Positions 1 through 11,300 of a DNA stretch of 64,000 bases are shown one piece after another. Source of the DNA: Rehmannia glutinosa (lineage: Eukaryota > Streptophyta > Magnoliopsida > Lamiales > Orobanchaceae); assembly GCA_016081115.2 (NCBI GenBank), contig CM071932.1, positions 58,621,639 to 58,685,638 of the forward strand. The letters are read 5' to 3'. Position 1 is the stretch's first letter. Every line of letters begins with the position of its first letter. Made by a program: the position numbers and the translations under genes. The notes below the pieces were generated by a model. It worked only from the letters and a program-made list of their open reading frames with translations, did no database searches and was not told the DNA's origin.

Positions 1-87
1 TTGTTGGGGATTGGAAGAAGATTCTCCCCTTTGCCTCCTTCTCCTCTTTTGAGGATTTCGTTCGGTAGAATTTCTTGGAGGTGCCAT
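1..87 (-). CDS. N-terminus of family B ORF3 (cut by window edge)
   Basis: An ATG on the minus strand at 87-85 opens a frame that starts MAPPRNST and continues with a run of Arg/Lys and Ser. It matches the start of ORF3 in copy B1 at 21010 (MAPPKNST). Only 29 codons fall in the window. The DNA just upstream is pyrimidine-rich on the coding strand, as in copy B1. The function is not established; see the B1 entry for the domain assignment. Confidence 0.7.
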   Translation of the reverse strand, partial: MAPPRNSTERNPQKRRRRQRGESSSNPQQ

Positions 88-932
88 ATATGTGAAGTTC
101 TTGCAAAAAGAAGTGAACTAGCAAGAAAGATTATAAGGATTGATGAAGAATTGAAGATTTTGAAGAAAGGGGAAAAAAATCGCTGCTATAAGGGTTTGAG
201 AAAATATTCTGCGTAAGCTGTAAAAATAGCCTGGCGGCCGGTCGAGGTAGGGGGGCGGCCCGGTCGAAGTGCGAGCGGCCGTCGCCCTGCTTTGACCGTC
301 CCAGGTGATTTTTCTTTTTCCCAGAGTTTTCCAAAATTCGATTTTTCACCCAAAAAGTTTTAAAACTTGCAAAAATATAAGTTTGGACTATATCCAACAA
401 ATATGGGTTTCGGGAAAACATATAAACGAAAAAAATCGAGACTAAACACGTAGTGCCTTTTAAAAGAAAATATTTGCAAAATCATTTAGGGGCACTTAAG
501 GGGTTAACGTGAAATATCTTGAAAGATATGTGCATAAGCATAATATCGAGTTTAAAGAAAAATACAAGTAGACATACCTCGATAGTTTAAGAAACTTGAT
601 GACGTAATAGCCAATGAGTATGAAATATGTATCCTACACAATTCTTAGACAACATTTGCATAGAAAATACAAGTGTAGGCAAGTAATATGAGATATCAAA
701 AAGAGCTTATGCTATAAGATTTCATAAGAGATAATAAGCCACATAAGTCTAATAAAATGCTCAAGAGTTTTAGAAAATCATGCAAGGTCTCTTTTAAAAA
801 TTTTGAAACTCATAAATATATAAGAGACCTATATTAAAAATAAATACTTGAAGATTCATTTTGCAATTAAGACACAAATAGAAGCATGCATAATAACAAA
901 ATGAAATGCATATTTAAATAGGGAGATACGGG
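88..932 (-). other. Non-coding spacer between gag and ORF3 of copy B2
   Basis: There is no convincing coding sequence here. It is collinear with 21011-21872 in copy B1. A GC-rich patch at about 226-290 carries decayed versions of the CGACCGGTCG palindromes that are intact at 21190-21222. The rest is AT-rich. Confidence 0.6.
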
Positions 933-2390
933 TTACCAATTACGCCATTTCAATGGGTTGTGCCGTTCCCATTGTTGATGGTATCTTCCCTTTGAGAAGT
1001 CACTTTGTTGATGATGACTTCTTTGATTTCTCCATTTCCAAGGTTTGTTACCTTCCCATTGTTGAAAGTCTCTTCTTCTTTGAGAATCATCTTGTTGATG
1101 ATGTCTTTGCCATTTCCATGGATTGTGTTCTTCCCATTTTTGATTATATCCTCTTCTTGGAAATTTGCTTTGTCGAAAATAGTTTCTCCTTCTTTGATCA
1201 AATGAAACGGTCATTTGATATCTTCTTGGTGGTATGAATTTTCTCCGATTATTACTTCGTCGGGTACCTAATAACACATTATTTTGTGGTACCCTCATGT
1301 GTTTGGGTCCTTTAGGATTAGCTTTGAGACTTTTAGGTCTCCAACAATAATTAGAGCTATTTCTAGCCCGATATGAATTAGTCGTATGACCCTTTTTGCC
1401 ACAATAAAAACATGTAATAATTCTAGGAGCATAATGACCAACATGCTTAGAGACTTGATTCTTTTTCATGTGATGGACACCCTTAGTCTTGTGATCAAGT
1501 TCTAGTTTCGAATTATCACAACAATCAATAACATCATCGGTACTCAAGTTAGATTTAGATAAATCCTTTTTCATGCAATCAATATTCTCAACAAGAGTAC
1601 TATTTTCTTTTTCAAGGTTTCTAACCTTGTCAAGAGTGGTGGTGTGAGCACATGATAGTGATTCATAGGAAGTAAATAAACTATCCTTATCATTTTTCAA
1701 AATATTGAATTCCTTTTTCAAATTTTTGTATCTAACAAGTAAGCTTTGGAATTCATTTTGAAGTTCATCATAATCATTTTGTAAATCACTATAATCATTT
1801 TGAATGACAACATCATAGGAAGTAGAGGGTTTAAGACATACCTCGTTTTCTTCATTTATGCCCATAAAACAATATTCAACTTCTTCATAGTTGGAAGTTG
1901 TAGGAGGCTTGTTCCTTAGATTTGAGCTTGTATGACCTTGAGAAGTAGATGCTTTTGTTTGACTCCTTTCATTTACAAATACTCCATAGATGGCTTCTAA
2001 TTTTTGCCATACTTCATGTGCCGACTTTATTCCTACAATATGTTCATATTCTAAATTAGTAAATGAACAATACAAAATATTTAAAGCTTTACCGTTTAAG
2101 GAGATGATTTTCTTCTCTTCATCATTGAGCTTTTTGAAGCCTTTTGAGGTGTGTGGTGTATCTTTCATTGGAATGGACTCTCCGTTTATGACGGTGTTCC
2201 AAATGTCGAACTCGCAACGTTGTAAGTAGCATTCCATTCTTTCTTTCCAAAAATTAAAATTCTTGGAATCAAATAGTGGTGGCTTGGTGGTGGAGGTGCC
2301 GGATAGATGAGCTTCGTTCGTAGCCGACGATCGTTTCTCTTCACTCGCGATGTAAAACGAGCTTGCCAAAGAGTTTGGCTCTGATACCAC
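933..2390 (-). CDS. Gag protein of family B retrotransposon (copy B2)
   Basis: An open frame of about 485 codons runs from the primer-binding site. Early residues include PPLFDSKNFNFWKERMECYL, typical of the plant copia Gag N-terminal region (DUF4219), followed by a UBN2-like segment with EVWQKLEAIYG. A long coiled-coil-like stretch follows (NDYDELQNEFQSLLVRY), then a CCHC zinc knuckle CFYCGKKGHTTNSY in which the last Cys is Tyr. The C-terminus has three tandem Trp-rich units of about 27 residues (for example WEEHNPWKWQRHHQQ), possibly RNA-binding. There is no in-frame ATG between the primer site and the Met inside KERM, so the true start is unclear. No pol follows. Confidence 0.85.
   Translation of the reverse strand: MVSEPNSLASSFYIASEEKRSSATNEAHLSGTSTTKPPLFDSKNFNFWKERMECYLQRCEFDIWNTVINGESIPMKDTPHTSKGFKKLNDEEKKIISLNGKALNILYCSFTNLEYEHIVGIKSAHEVWQKLEAIYGVFVNERSQTKASTSQGHTSSNLRNKPPTTSNYEEVEYCFMGINEENEVCLKPSTSYDVVIQNDYSDLQNDYDELQNEFQSLLVRYKNLKKEFNILKNDKDSLFTSYESLSCAHTTTLDKVRNLEKENSTLVENIDCMKKDLSKSNLSTDDVIDCCDNSKLELDHKTKGVHHMKKNQVSKHVGHYAPRIITCFYCGKKGHTTNSYRARNSSNYCWRPKSLKANPKGPKHMRVPQNNVLLGTRRSNNRRKFIPPRRYQMTVSFDQRRRNYFRQSKFPRRGYNQKWEEHNPWKWQRHHQQDDSQRRRDFQQWEGNKPWKWRNQRSHHQQSDFSKGRYHQQWERHNPLKWRNW
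2378..2389 (-). promoter_or_regulatory. Primer-binding site (initiator tRNA-Met), copy B2
   Basis: The minus strand reads TGGTATCAGAGC two bases inside the 5' LTR. This is the standard site complementary to initiator Met-tRNA used by plant copia elements, and it fixes the LTR end and the element's orientation. Confidence 0.95.
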
Positions 2391-2391
2391 T

Positions 2392-3869
2392 TGTAAGTCC
2401 AAGCGGCTACGATAATCTAGAGGGGGGTGAATAGATTATCTCCATCTTTTTGATTTCGCCCTCTTTTTACAATCGAATGCTAAAAAAAATAATAAAGGTG
2501 TGGAAAGTAAACAACACACGTCGATTTAAAGAGGTTCAACCCACCTAGGGCCTAATCCTCTACCACCCCAATATATCCGGGATGGATTTCGAAAAGAAAA
2601 AGAATTTTATTAATTACCAAAATTAATACAAATTCAACTTACAACACCTTGAAGAGCACCACACTCTTCTTCAACACCACCTTTGGAGATTACCACAATC
2701 TCCCTTTGAAGATTACCACAATCTTCCTTCAACGGCACCTTGTGAAAATTACCACAATCTTCAACCTTGAAGAATACCAAATTCTTCAACACCTGAATAA
2801 GAAGATCACCACAATCTTCTTCACCTATCACCTAGATCATCCAAGTGTGTTCTTACCACAAGAACACTCACAAGGATATCTTGTGTTTGAATGATAACCA
2901 AAAATCAAGATTACAACTCAATAATGAATAATACAATTTGAGTGCAAAGTGTAATCAAGAATAGCCTAGACCTCAAAGATGTGAAAGTGATAAGCTAGGC
3001 AATTTTTCAACAAGAATAATAACAATGAAAGACCAAGTGTTTGCTTGAAGTGTATCTTGTTGTGTTGTATCACAATTGTTGTATTGGTTGCTCCAAAACT
3101 TCCTCTATTTATAGGAGATGATTGATCAAGCATAGGCTCCTCTTGGGTATTGAAAATCTACAGAAAAATACAATTAAAATCAAGAATATAGTTGTTAGAA
3201 ATCAATCCCACAATTTAAGGAAATGTGTCTGCTGTCAAACGGTCCTATTTTTGCTGTCAATACACAGGGCGACCGGTTGCACAGAAATAAGAGAAGAAAG
3301 AACACTTTGAAAAATTTCAACAGGGCGACCGATCGACGCGACCCCTGTCTCAACCGGTCTCCCTAAGTGTAAAAATGGAGAAAAGAAGTTCTGTTTCAAT
3401 GTGAAACTTACGTGTACTGGTCGATCATTGGGCGACGGTCGATCGACTTGGTCGACGCCGAGCGACGGTTGACTGCCTATTTTTTTCTTCCGTCTCATTT
3501 TCTGTTTCTAAGAACATCTTTAGGTACGGGTTGCCCTATAGGGCGACCGGTCGACCACGAGACAGAAATGTTGTCCATTTTTTGTCGAAAATAAAACCCA
3601 AGAAATACTCCGAAAATTTAGTAAAAACATTTTAAACCAACCGAGAGTATTTAGACAATATTTTAGGAACCTGTTATAGGAGTAAAAACCCATTGATATA
3701 AAATCATTAAAAGTGTTGTCCATTATTATCAAAAATAAACTTGAGGAAATACTCCGGAAAATATTAAAACCATTTTAAATAATTTAGTAGTATTTGGACA
3801 ACCTTTAAAAATATTGTTTTGGTGATAAAATAAAATCATCAAAATTAAGATAAAAGCATGTATCAAACA
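2392..3869 (-). repeat. 5' LTR of copy B2 (1,478 bp)
   Basis: It is bounded by TGTAAGTCC at the low end and ATCAAACA at the high end (TG...CA). A minus-strand TATA box (TATAAATAGAGG) lies at about 3102-3113. U3 therefore covers roughly 3114-3869 and R-U5 the rest. U3 contains partly degraded copies of the CGACCGGTCG palindrome near 3266, 3322 and 3541. The R-U5 part contains the hairpin array at 2651-2885. Confidence 0.93.
2651..2885 (-). other. Stem-loop array in the R-U5 leader of copy B2
   Basis: Successive inverted repeats share a loop close to ACCAC (GUGGU in RNA) but have different stems. Examples are GGAGATT/AATCTCC, TTGAAGATT/AATCTTC, TTGAAGAAT/ATTCTTCAA, AAGAAGAT/ATCTTCTT, GTGTTCTT/AAGAACAC and CACAAG/CTTGTG. 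One unit (GTGAAAATT/AATCTTC) has lost perfect pairing. The fifth unit differs in stem sequence from B1 yet remains paired in both. Confidence 0.8.
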
Positions 3870-4141
3870 TCTACCAGCTGATCTATCCTGGGCAAATGAT
3901 AGTGATCTTTAGGACACGCTTTATTGAGGTCTCGGAAATCGATACACATCCTAGAAGTATCCCCCTTGGGCATGAAGACTGCGCTAGATAGCCATCCCGG
4001 AAATTGAATTTCTCTTATGTGACCTGCTTCCAATAGCTTAGACACCTCTGCCTGTACAATCTTATCTTTCACTGCCCCAAAATGGCGCTTCCTCTGCTTT
4101 ACAGATCTTCTTTCCTTATCCACGTTGAGATGATGGGTCAC
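3870..4141 (-). pseudogene. Ty3/gypsy reverse transcriptase fragment
   Basis: The minus-strand translation contains GHIREIQFPGWLSSAVFMPK and the downstream FRDLNKACPKDHYHLPRIDQ, which is the N-terminal palm/fingers region of gypsy reverse transcriptase. It stops where B2 is inserted, so the catalytic YxDD motif is absent. The upstream join to the protease fragment at 4163 is out of frame. Confidence 0.88.
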
Positions 4142-4162
4142 TTGGTCGAGATCTACCCCTAG

Positions 4163-5458
4163 TCAGTCCCTTGCCGTCCAAGAAAAAATGTTTGTATTTT
4201 CCCTGAGGAAGCATATTATCTCACTAGTCAATTCGGGGTTGAGCTTGGTTCCTACCCTGGTGAGTTTACCTGCATCCCCCAGAACCAGCTCCACACTCAT
4301 TAGCTCTTCCTCAGGTCTCACACTTAATAGATCTAGAATCAATTCTTTCTTTTTTATTTTTAATAGTTTTGTCTCCCTTTCTGGCTCCACCATCTTTCTC
4401 TTTGATTTTTTCTGCTCCCCTTTCCTAACCGCCTCGACATAACACTTTCTAGCAGTTTGGACATCCCCTAAAACTTCCCCTTCTTTCTCTCCCACAACAA
4501 ACTTGAGTTTCATATGGTAAGTGGATACAATAGCTTGGAAAGAATTAAGAGCAGGTCTACCAATTATAGCATTATAAGCAGAATAAGAATCTACAACAAG
4601 AAAAGTTACCATATGAGTCTTTTGCAAGGGATACGTCCCTAATGAGATGGGCAACATAACTTGCCCCACAAGTTCAACCATGCCCCATCCAAATCCAAAA
4701 AGTGTCGTTTCCATTGGCTTTAAGTCCATCTCCAGATCCACCTTTAGGTACGCATCATAGAACAAGATATTAACCGAGCTTCCAGTATCGACCATCGCCC
4801 GAGCCACTTCGAAATTAGCCATGTTCGCTGTGATGACAAGGGTATCGTTATGCGGCATGGGTACTCCCCTGAGATCCCCTGCCCCAAAACACACTTGTGG
4901 GCCCACCAGCTCAGTTCCCAGCTCCAACACACTACCTTCCCCCATCCTAGCATGGGCCTTCCTAGCCCGATTGGAATCTCCATCCGTAGGCCCTCCCACT
5001 ATCATCTGTATAGTTGCCTTAGCGAGCGGGTGCTCTTTTGGGACCGGAACAACTCTACCGCCCCCTCTTCCCGGTTGGGGCTGCCCCTTCTTCAATACCG
5101 GCCCCGCATCCCCTGCCGACTCCCTCTTAACCCAGTTCTGCAACCATCCGTTCTGCACTATCCTCTCTATTTCGTCTTTCAAGTGCCGACAACTCTCCGT
5201 GGTATGCCCATAATCGTTATGGTACTCGCAAAAGAAACTCGACCTGGGTCTTATGGGTACATTAGAGTAATTTCTGGGCCATTTCAAATCTTTATGGTTA
5301 GCCATTGCAACCAGGACCTGAGCCCTATGAGCCACCAACGGCGTATAGTTCCTCGTGTCAATGGCTCTCGCTGGGAGGCCAGGTCTATTGTCCTCTCTAT
5401 ATCGTTTTTGGTTCAACTCCCGCCGACCATCTCTTTGGTCCCTCCATCTTCCCCTCAT
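4163..5458 (-). pseudogene. Ty3/gypsy Gag C-terminus and aspartic protease
   Basis: This is an open stretch of 431 codons. The first half contains FCEYHNDYGHTTESCRHLKDEIERIV, the short zinc-binding segment typical of gypsy Gag. The second half has MVDTGSSVNILFYDAY, the retropepsin active site with DTGSS, followed by YNAIIGRPALN, the flap and second-half signature. It continues toward RT, but the frame breaks before 4141. It overlaps the gag fragment at 5397-5747 in another frame, which indicates an indel near 5400-5460. Confidence 0.87.
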
Positions 5459-6083
5459 CCTTCTTGCTCTTCTGCGCCTCTTCTAGGTTTATGTACTTCT
5501 CTGCTCTGGCCAAGATATCATCGAAATTCTTAGCCGCCCTCTTGGCCACAGACCTGAAGAAATCTCCCTCAACCAGCCCTTGTGACAAAGCACTGGCCAA
5601 TACCCCCTGCGTGGCTGATAGAACCTCCAGTGCTGCCGCATTGAATTTCTTTATGTAGCTCCGTAGGGACTCACACTCCCTCTGATTGATGTTAAAGACC
5701 ATTAATGGTGTTTTCTGGTGTTTCTGTGAGCTAGCGAACTGGTGCAAGAAGGCCGAACTAAACTCTTCGAATGATCCAATAGAGTCAGGGGGAAGTTGGC
5801 TAAACCATTACTGGGCCGATTTAGACAGAGTAGTAAGGAAGACCCGATACTTAACACCTTTCGAGTACCTGTGCAGTAGTGCCAAATTTTCAAAGCGACA
5901 CAAATGCTCCCACAGGTCCGTGGTACCATCATAATCATCACTCAACACCCTAAAATGATGAAGCAAATCATCATCCATGACTACCGCCCGAAATGGCACC
6001 CCTCGCTTCGCCGGCTCCTTCCCCACCACCTTGTCCCTAATTTCTCTAATCTCCCTCTGCAAATCGTTCACCCTCTCAACCAT
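5397..6083 (-). pseudogene. Ty3/gypsy Gag N-terminal region (frameshifted)
   Basis: Two minus-strand pieces make up the conserved gypsy Gag core. The first (6083-5808) includes DYDGTTDLWEHLCRFENLA and ends in TTLSKSAQ. The second (5747-5397) includes QRECESLRSYIKKFNAAALEV. At least one frameshift and one stop near 5808 separate them. The protein would form the capsid-like particle core. Confidence 0.82.
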
Positions 6084-7276
6084 AAACCCCTCAGCTGGAA
6101 CCTGCCTCTTTCGACCTTTCCCTCCGAGGAGGAGGAGGTGGATCTATCACAACCCTCTCCACCCTCTCGGCCCACTCTACCTCTTCATCAAAGTACTCCT
6201 GTAAAGTACAACTGAAATTAAACTGGGATTGGGATTAGCCAATAGGATGAAATCCTGTAAAGTACTCCTAGGATTTGGTTAGGTTATTTAGTAAATCCAA
6301 CCAAATTCATCAAAGTAAATGAGCAGTATTGTTGATCAGTCCAAAAGATGGACCGCCCAAGATTCCTTACTTGATCCTCTACTACCTTCTTGCACAAGGA
6401 TACCAGAGTGATTTCGGCGTTAGCACTCCGACGATCAAGTTAGTATTTTTCTAATATGTGAAGATGGAAAGCAATATATTTAGTGTTGTGTAAAAAAGAA
6501 GTAACCCTTCAACAAGAACCCCATGGATCTTATTTATACCTTTTCTTCATCAGGTTTTGCTCTCAGGTGGCAGCTTAGGATTGGTCTTGGCTGCTCTGCC
6601 ACTTGTCCTCCTCTAGCTCGGATTGCCCCAGAGTAACTATCAGTCAGCTTTATTCCTTTACCCCAATGCTCCATTAAATGAGCCCATCTTGTCACACATG
6701 CTTCCTTAAATGCACCCATCTTGTCATACATGCTTTAATTAATGCTTCTTGGAAGACCTTTACGCCATTTAATGCCTCCTTGGAAAGACCGCCAACATCC
6801 TTTGTCCTCTCCCTAGATATTTTTGCTTCCTTAAAGGTTCTCTGCGTAAGGCTGCCGGATAGTTAATACCCCCTTGGTAAGGCTGCTGATCATTTACTTC
6901 TTCCCCGGCAAGGCTGTCAGCCATTTAATGCCACCTCGATAAGGCTACCCGATCATTTAATGCGTCCATCCTACTTTAACTAAGGTCTGATCATGGCTCG
7001 AACCTCTTGGGTGAGTCTGCTTATCACCTCTAAGTATGATTTTCGCCATTCCCAGCTCTGCAAGACTGATCTAGATGGAAGATGAACCAGACCTATATTT
7101 AGGGCTGGATCAATTGTGATTCATGCATTTTGCAAATGACATGAAAAATGATCCAATTAATTGCACGGATTGTAAATCTTGTCAACTAAATAATTTCAAA
7201 TCACTTAAAATGAATAAAGATTTTGGAATATTTTTCCACCTAACTAAATTATGCTCGGCAGGTTCAGCTGGTAGAG
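6084..7276 (-). other. Leader and presumed 5' LTR of the gypsy element
   Basis: No coding sequence is present. A minus-strand TATA-like TATAAATAAG lies near 6530-6540. The stretch contains the TTTAATGC-rich four-unit repeat at 6848-6971. LTR borders and the primer site could not be fixed because the second LTR is outside the window. Confidence 0.45.
6848..6971. repeat. Four imperfect tandem copies of a 31-bp unit
   Basis: AAGGCT starts occur at 6848, 6879, 6910 and 6941, each exactly 31 bp apart. The units share GATCATTTAATG-like cores and vary elsewhere. They sit in the presumed gypsy LTR. Confidence 0.8.
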
Positions 7277-7281
7277 ATTTT

Positions 7282-7752
7282 TATTGGATCATAATCCATC
7301 ATTGGGCTTATATATGAAATAATTATGCCTTGTAGACTGTCAATTAAAGTTAAGCCCATTTTATAAGTGATCAAATAAGGTTTAAGGAATTGGGCTTTAA
7401 TGTATCTAATAGGGTGTGGGCCTTTAATGTGTAGAGACTTAATGGGTTATTCATGTTTTAATGATGGGGTAAAATATGATACTCTATATAACAGAGTTAT
7501 ATAAGGGTTATGGTCCCTAGGTCACACGTCTACAATAATCTATTCTGCTATCCCATCATCATATAGAAACATACGGAGAAAACTAAAGGGTTCTCTGAAA
7601 AGCTTCGAGGCATGTAGATCTATAAGACCAAATCCCATCATCAACTGCTATGGATTCAGGTACGCTTCCGCAATCTAGTCTTTGATTCTTGACAATTCAA
7701 TATGAATGCTCCTGGATTAAAGTGATATAATTCACTAAAGTTTAATCCAACA
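7282..7752 (+). repeat. 5' LTR of element A (471 bp)
   Basis: It starts TATTGGATCATAATCC (the expected TG has mutated to TA) and ends AATCCAACA. It aligns along its length with 51049-51516 and, reversed, with 27126-27592. A TATA-like TATATAAGGG lies near 7498-7507. Confidence 0.9.
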
Positions 7753-7754
7753 AG

Positions 7755-7766
7755 TGGTATTAGAGC
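7755..7766 (+). promoter_or_regulatory. Primer-binding site of element A
   Basis: TGGTATTAGAGC lies two bases after the LTR end and differs by one base from the standard initiator Met-tRNA site. Confidence 0.9.
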
Positions 7767-7849
7767 CGATTCATACTGGATTATTGAGAATCAAACTTAT
7801 TTCGATAATGATATTTGGGACTTTTGAACTTGTATTTAGATTTTGTTGA

Positions 7850-8377
7850 TGTTAGAAATTATGGGTCAAAAAATAAATCACATATTGGCACATATAAGGT
7901 GATCGAGTATACCTATTTGCAGCGGAACCGTCGATCCACATAGCCAGGATTGAGACCATCTACAAGCCTCCTTTTGATCCATGATTAAGCCATCTACAAG
8001 CCTCCTTGTGATTGAACCATGAACAACGAATGAACCCCATAGATTGGTTGAACCACGAACAAGATCACGAACCGCTTTTCTCGTTGGTGTAAATAATTAC
8101 TAGAATTATTTACTTGGATATGCACACCTTAAACCCTTGGAGAACATTGGTGATGCTCCAAGAAGAAAACCGTATAGAGAAATTTTAGGAGAGAGATTAT
8201 TATTTTTATGTGGGGGACGATATTCTCGATTGGACTGATATTGTAGGGAGAGATATCAATATATATATCTCAATTCCATATCTCAGTTAGAGTCCTAATG
8301 GGAGAGGTTTCTAGATAAACCTCATCTAAATAAGACTCCCTATTATCTCAAATATGGATGCAACCTAATTGCACCCA
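7850..8377 (-). repeat. 3' LTR of element D (about 528 bp)
   Basis: It begins TGTTAGAAATTATGGG and ends TAATTGCACCCA on the plus strand, with a minus-strand polypurine tract immediately to the right. No partner LTR is present in the window, so the borders rest on the TG/CA ends and the PPT. Confidence 0.6.
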
Positions 8378-11300
8378 ATATCTCCCACTCATACATATTT
8401 GACTCGACTCATTCGAATAACATCATTATAGTTCTCATCTCACGTCTCTTCTTTCATACAGGGTATAAGGCGTGCGACCAAGCGAGAAAGTAAATGTGAG
8501 GAGAGTTATATTAAGCCATCACCAAACTAACATAACCCTACAACTCAATAACTCGCTATGTACCCCAAATCAAGTGGTCGCACCCAGTCAAACATCTCTA
8601 GATCCCTCAATGAAATAAATAGAGCATGCTCGACTCATTCAAATATGTTTCTATATTCATGACTTCTCAAAGACATTTCGACATAGTCGCCTGGGCTATG
8701 AATCATAGAACATAAGTGCGTTACCAACTCAATTTTTCCTTTAGCCCCACATACCAATTAGCTTGGTCTTGATAGCTTTCCTAGACATGCTTCGATAGAC
8801 CGAATCACACATGGCCATTAGATACATGCTAAAGTAGCGTCATCAAGCTTACACCTCATGACATGGTCCAAAGTCCCAAAGGGTACAAAAAATAATATAG
8901 GCTGACACAGTGACGAAGCAGGGACCCATTCAGTCACTTTTCTATAGGCGGTTGCCTCAAATCACATGTATTATGAATACATGCTATGATGGAGCTCCCA
9001 CTCAATTTAGGCATGTCACACTCTAGACATCATACAAATCTTAGTCCAGTCGTTGTTCAAGCGCCCGACCTACGTACTACTCATTGTCACTCCCAAAGTG
9101 TCATACGGCCGTTCGCACATTCGGCTACAAACAGGCTTTTATGAAGTTTGGATATACTTCATAATCGATCAACTCGGATCTCATCTTAACCTCTAGTTAA
9201 GGCGATAATTAATTATACTTAATAGCCTTCCTCACTACTCTAGCGCGAAGACGATCATTCGCAAACCTTCTTATGTGACACAATCTTTTAAGTCTCATCC
9301 CGCTCGCTCTCTTAGCGCCAGGGCGATTGCCCATGTGAGAGGGCCAATCAAAGCCTGGTGACAACTCACAAATTCAGTACCAAACACATAATGAGAATCT
9401 GACATATCTCATTAATCACAAAATATTCTCAAAGACCACATAATCAATTCTACTTAATCTTTAATGACTCAAATGCCTTTGGAGCATATCTCCAAACAAA
9501 GGCTCGTAAAAGGGATGAGCGCCCACACCACTCGTAGAAGTATGCATGAGAACAATATTAATTATGCGCAAAAACTCTTAAGTGAAGTAAAGCCTCGAGT
9601 AAATATGTTTGGTCTACCATCCATGTTTGGCGCCCAAACCATACACCAAAGTGGTTATACTATCACAAAGATAACAATGGATGTGCGCGCAATGCGTATC
9701 ATTTCAAGATGCTAAATTTTCCTCTAGTAAATCGTAGACCAATCTGTTAAGATATCTAAGTATCCACATGTCGGCATCACAATAGCGCATGGATCACTTC
9801 GATATCCACTCACTAATCATACTGCTAAGTACAAGACTTACTGAGTACGCATATAGCGCACATCAAACATTCGACAATGTTTACTTAAATTAGCTAGCAT
9901 TTCTTTTCATCTTCCGAAGATATCGTTTCTTGACTAAGAATATGATCTTTGACCATGGAGTGTAAAGACAACCAACACTGAGTGGCGATAACTCCATGTT
10001 CTTTCCAGTCATCACATATTTGCCATATACAGTGAGATACAACTCTTGACATATGTTCAGTGAATTAACTGACCATCGTAGGCCTATCAAAATGATAGCT
10101 CGATGAAATCAATGATGGCTCAAGTCATAGCTGGAGCTTCTTGATCAGAAATCAATGCGCTCTACTCCATTTCTTGAATTCATCGGGTGATCCACATAGA
10201 TCTCCTGATTCAACTTTCACTGAACTATGTCAACTTCAATCATACAGGACAAACGTAGACAAAAGTGGCAATAATAGATAACATATCAGGCGAATTGAGG
10301 CAATCTCACCACTTAGGGAGAACATCTCAAAAAAATTTACGCTCTTCTACAGGCGAAAATATTTCGTCCTTAGTCGAGCTACACACCTGTTAATCAACCC
10401 ATCTATATTACACTTGACCTTCCAAAACCACATGTTTCAAATGGTCTTACAACTAGATAGAAGATTAACAAGCTTTTAGACTTTATTCTTAGTCATTCGA
10501 CTCATCTTTTCCTTCGCAACAACTATCCACTTAGGTCATCTAGTGAAGTCACATGTTCTATTGACTCATCAACACCCACAAAAGTAATTGTGAAGGATAC
10601 CCACTCAATCTCATATAGATGATGGGGAATATTTTATATTCACTCTTTTTTACTCGTGGAATGTGAGAATCCTTTTCGTGTGAGACACTAGCTCCCACTG
10701 ACTAAGTGTCGCTCCCACATCCTAGCGATTACTGGATGAGTATAAAATACAACACCCTCGCTAGAAAAATGAGCGCCTCCTAAGGATCTTGAAGCTCGCA
10801 TAGTTTTAAGATCTCTTTAGATTTCACATATTTCACATTTGGAGACATATTTTATGATGTTGGTAGCAATTTGCGCCATAATAAATCTAACCATTTTGAA
10901 ATGATTGTCCCTTCTTCGCAAGCTCATATAGCTGCAAAGTGTTTAGAACCATCATTCAACTTGCAACTTTATTTCCTTCAACTGTGTGTCCAAACTAACT
11001 AGACACACTATTCCCGCTCCCTATTAGCACATCTCCATCTGTTAAGAATCGCTCAAAGCAATTTGGCGTTTCTAAGTGATGAGAGTGAGAATGTACTAAC
11101 TTATAACGTAAATAGCAATGAAAGAAAATATAATGCGTTAATTTTGTGCCTCACACTCATTAGTCTGCACTCAATTTAGTGCACTTAACTTTAAAGGAAA
11201 AATAGTCATCTTTCATTCTTCCAGCAAGCTTATCCTGCTGGAAAAATTATGCAGAGGGAGATTGACCTTAACGAGTTAGAAAATAAAGCCTCCTCGAGCT

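Larger units (their letters stand above)
1..3869 (-). mobile_element. Family B Sirevirus-like LTR retrotransposon, copy B2 (5' part only)
   Basis: Read on the minus strand, this is a 5' LTR (3869-2392), a Met-tRNA primer site, a gag ORF, a spacer and the first codons of ORF3, after which the window ends. It is the same family as the complete copy at 16921-24816, with the same order of parts. The body and 3' LTR lie beyond the left edge. The right end abuts a gypsy reverse-transcriptase fragment at 3870, so B2 inserted into that older element. Its LTR differs from the two B1 LTRs at many positions, so B2 is a separate and probably older insertion. Confidence 0.9.
3870..7276 (-). mobile_element. 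Decayed Ty3/gypsy retrotransposon, 5' half
   Basis: On the minus strand this runs from a presumed 5' LTR region (about 6240-7276) through gag and aspartic protease into reverse transcriptase, where copy B2 interrupts it at 3869/3870. The gag-PR-RT order and the RT motif FRDLNKACPKDHYHLPRID place it in Ty3/gypsy. Several frameshifts separate the fragments, so it is dead. The right end near the element A LTR at 7282 is not sharply defined and no primer site was recognised. Confidence 0.8.

Noticed and set aside
2634..2894. Short repeated CACAATCTT units considered as a CRISPR array
   Set aside because: Eukaryotic DNA. Units are inverted repeats with constant loops and varying stems, with no equal-length repeats or spacers.
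4821..5658. Long plus-strand frames (up to 227 codons) opposite the gypsy gag/protease
   Set aside because: No domain. They mirror the GC-rich antisense of the protease/gag fragment, which has clear motifs.
9464..9715. 83-codon plus-strand frame in element D
   Set aside because: No domain and isolated within 4 kb of non-coding sequence.
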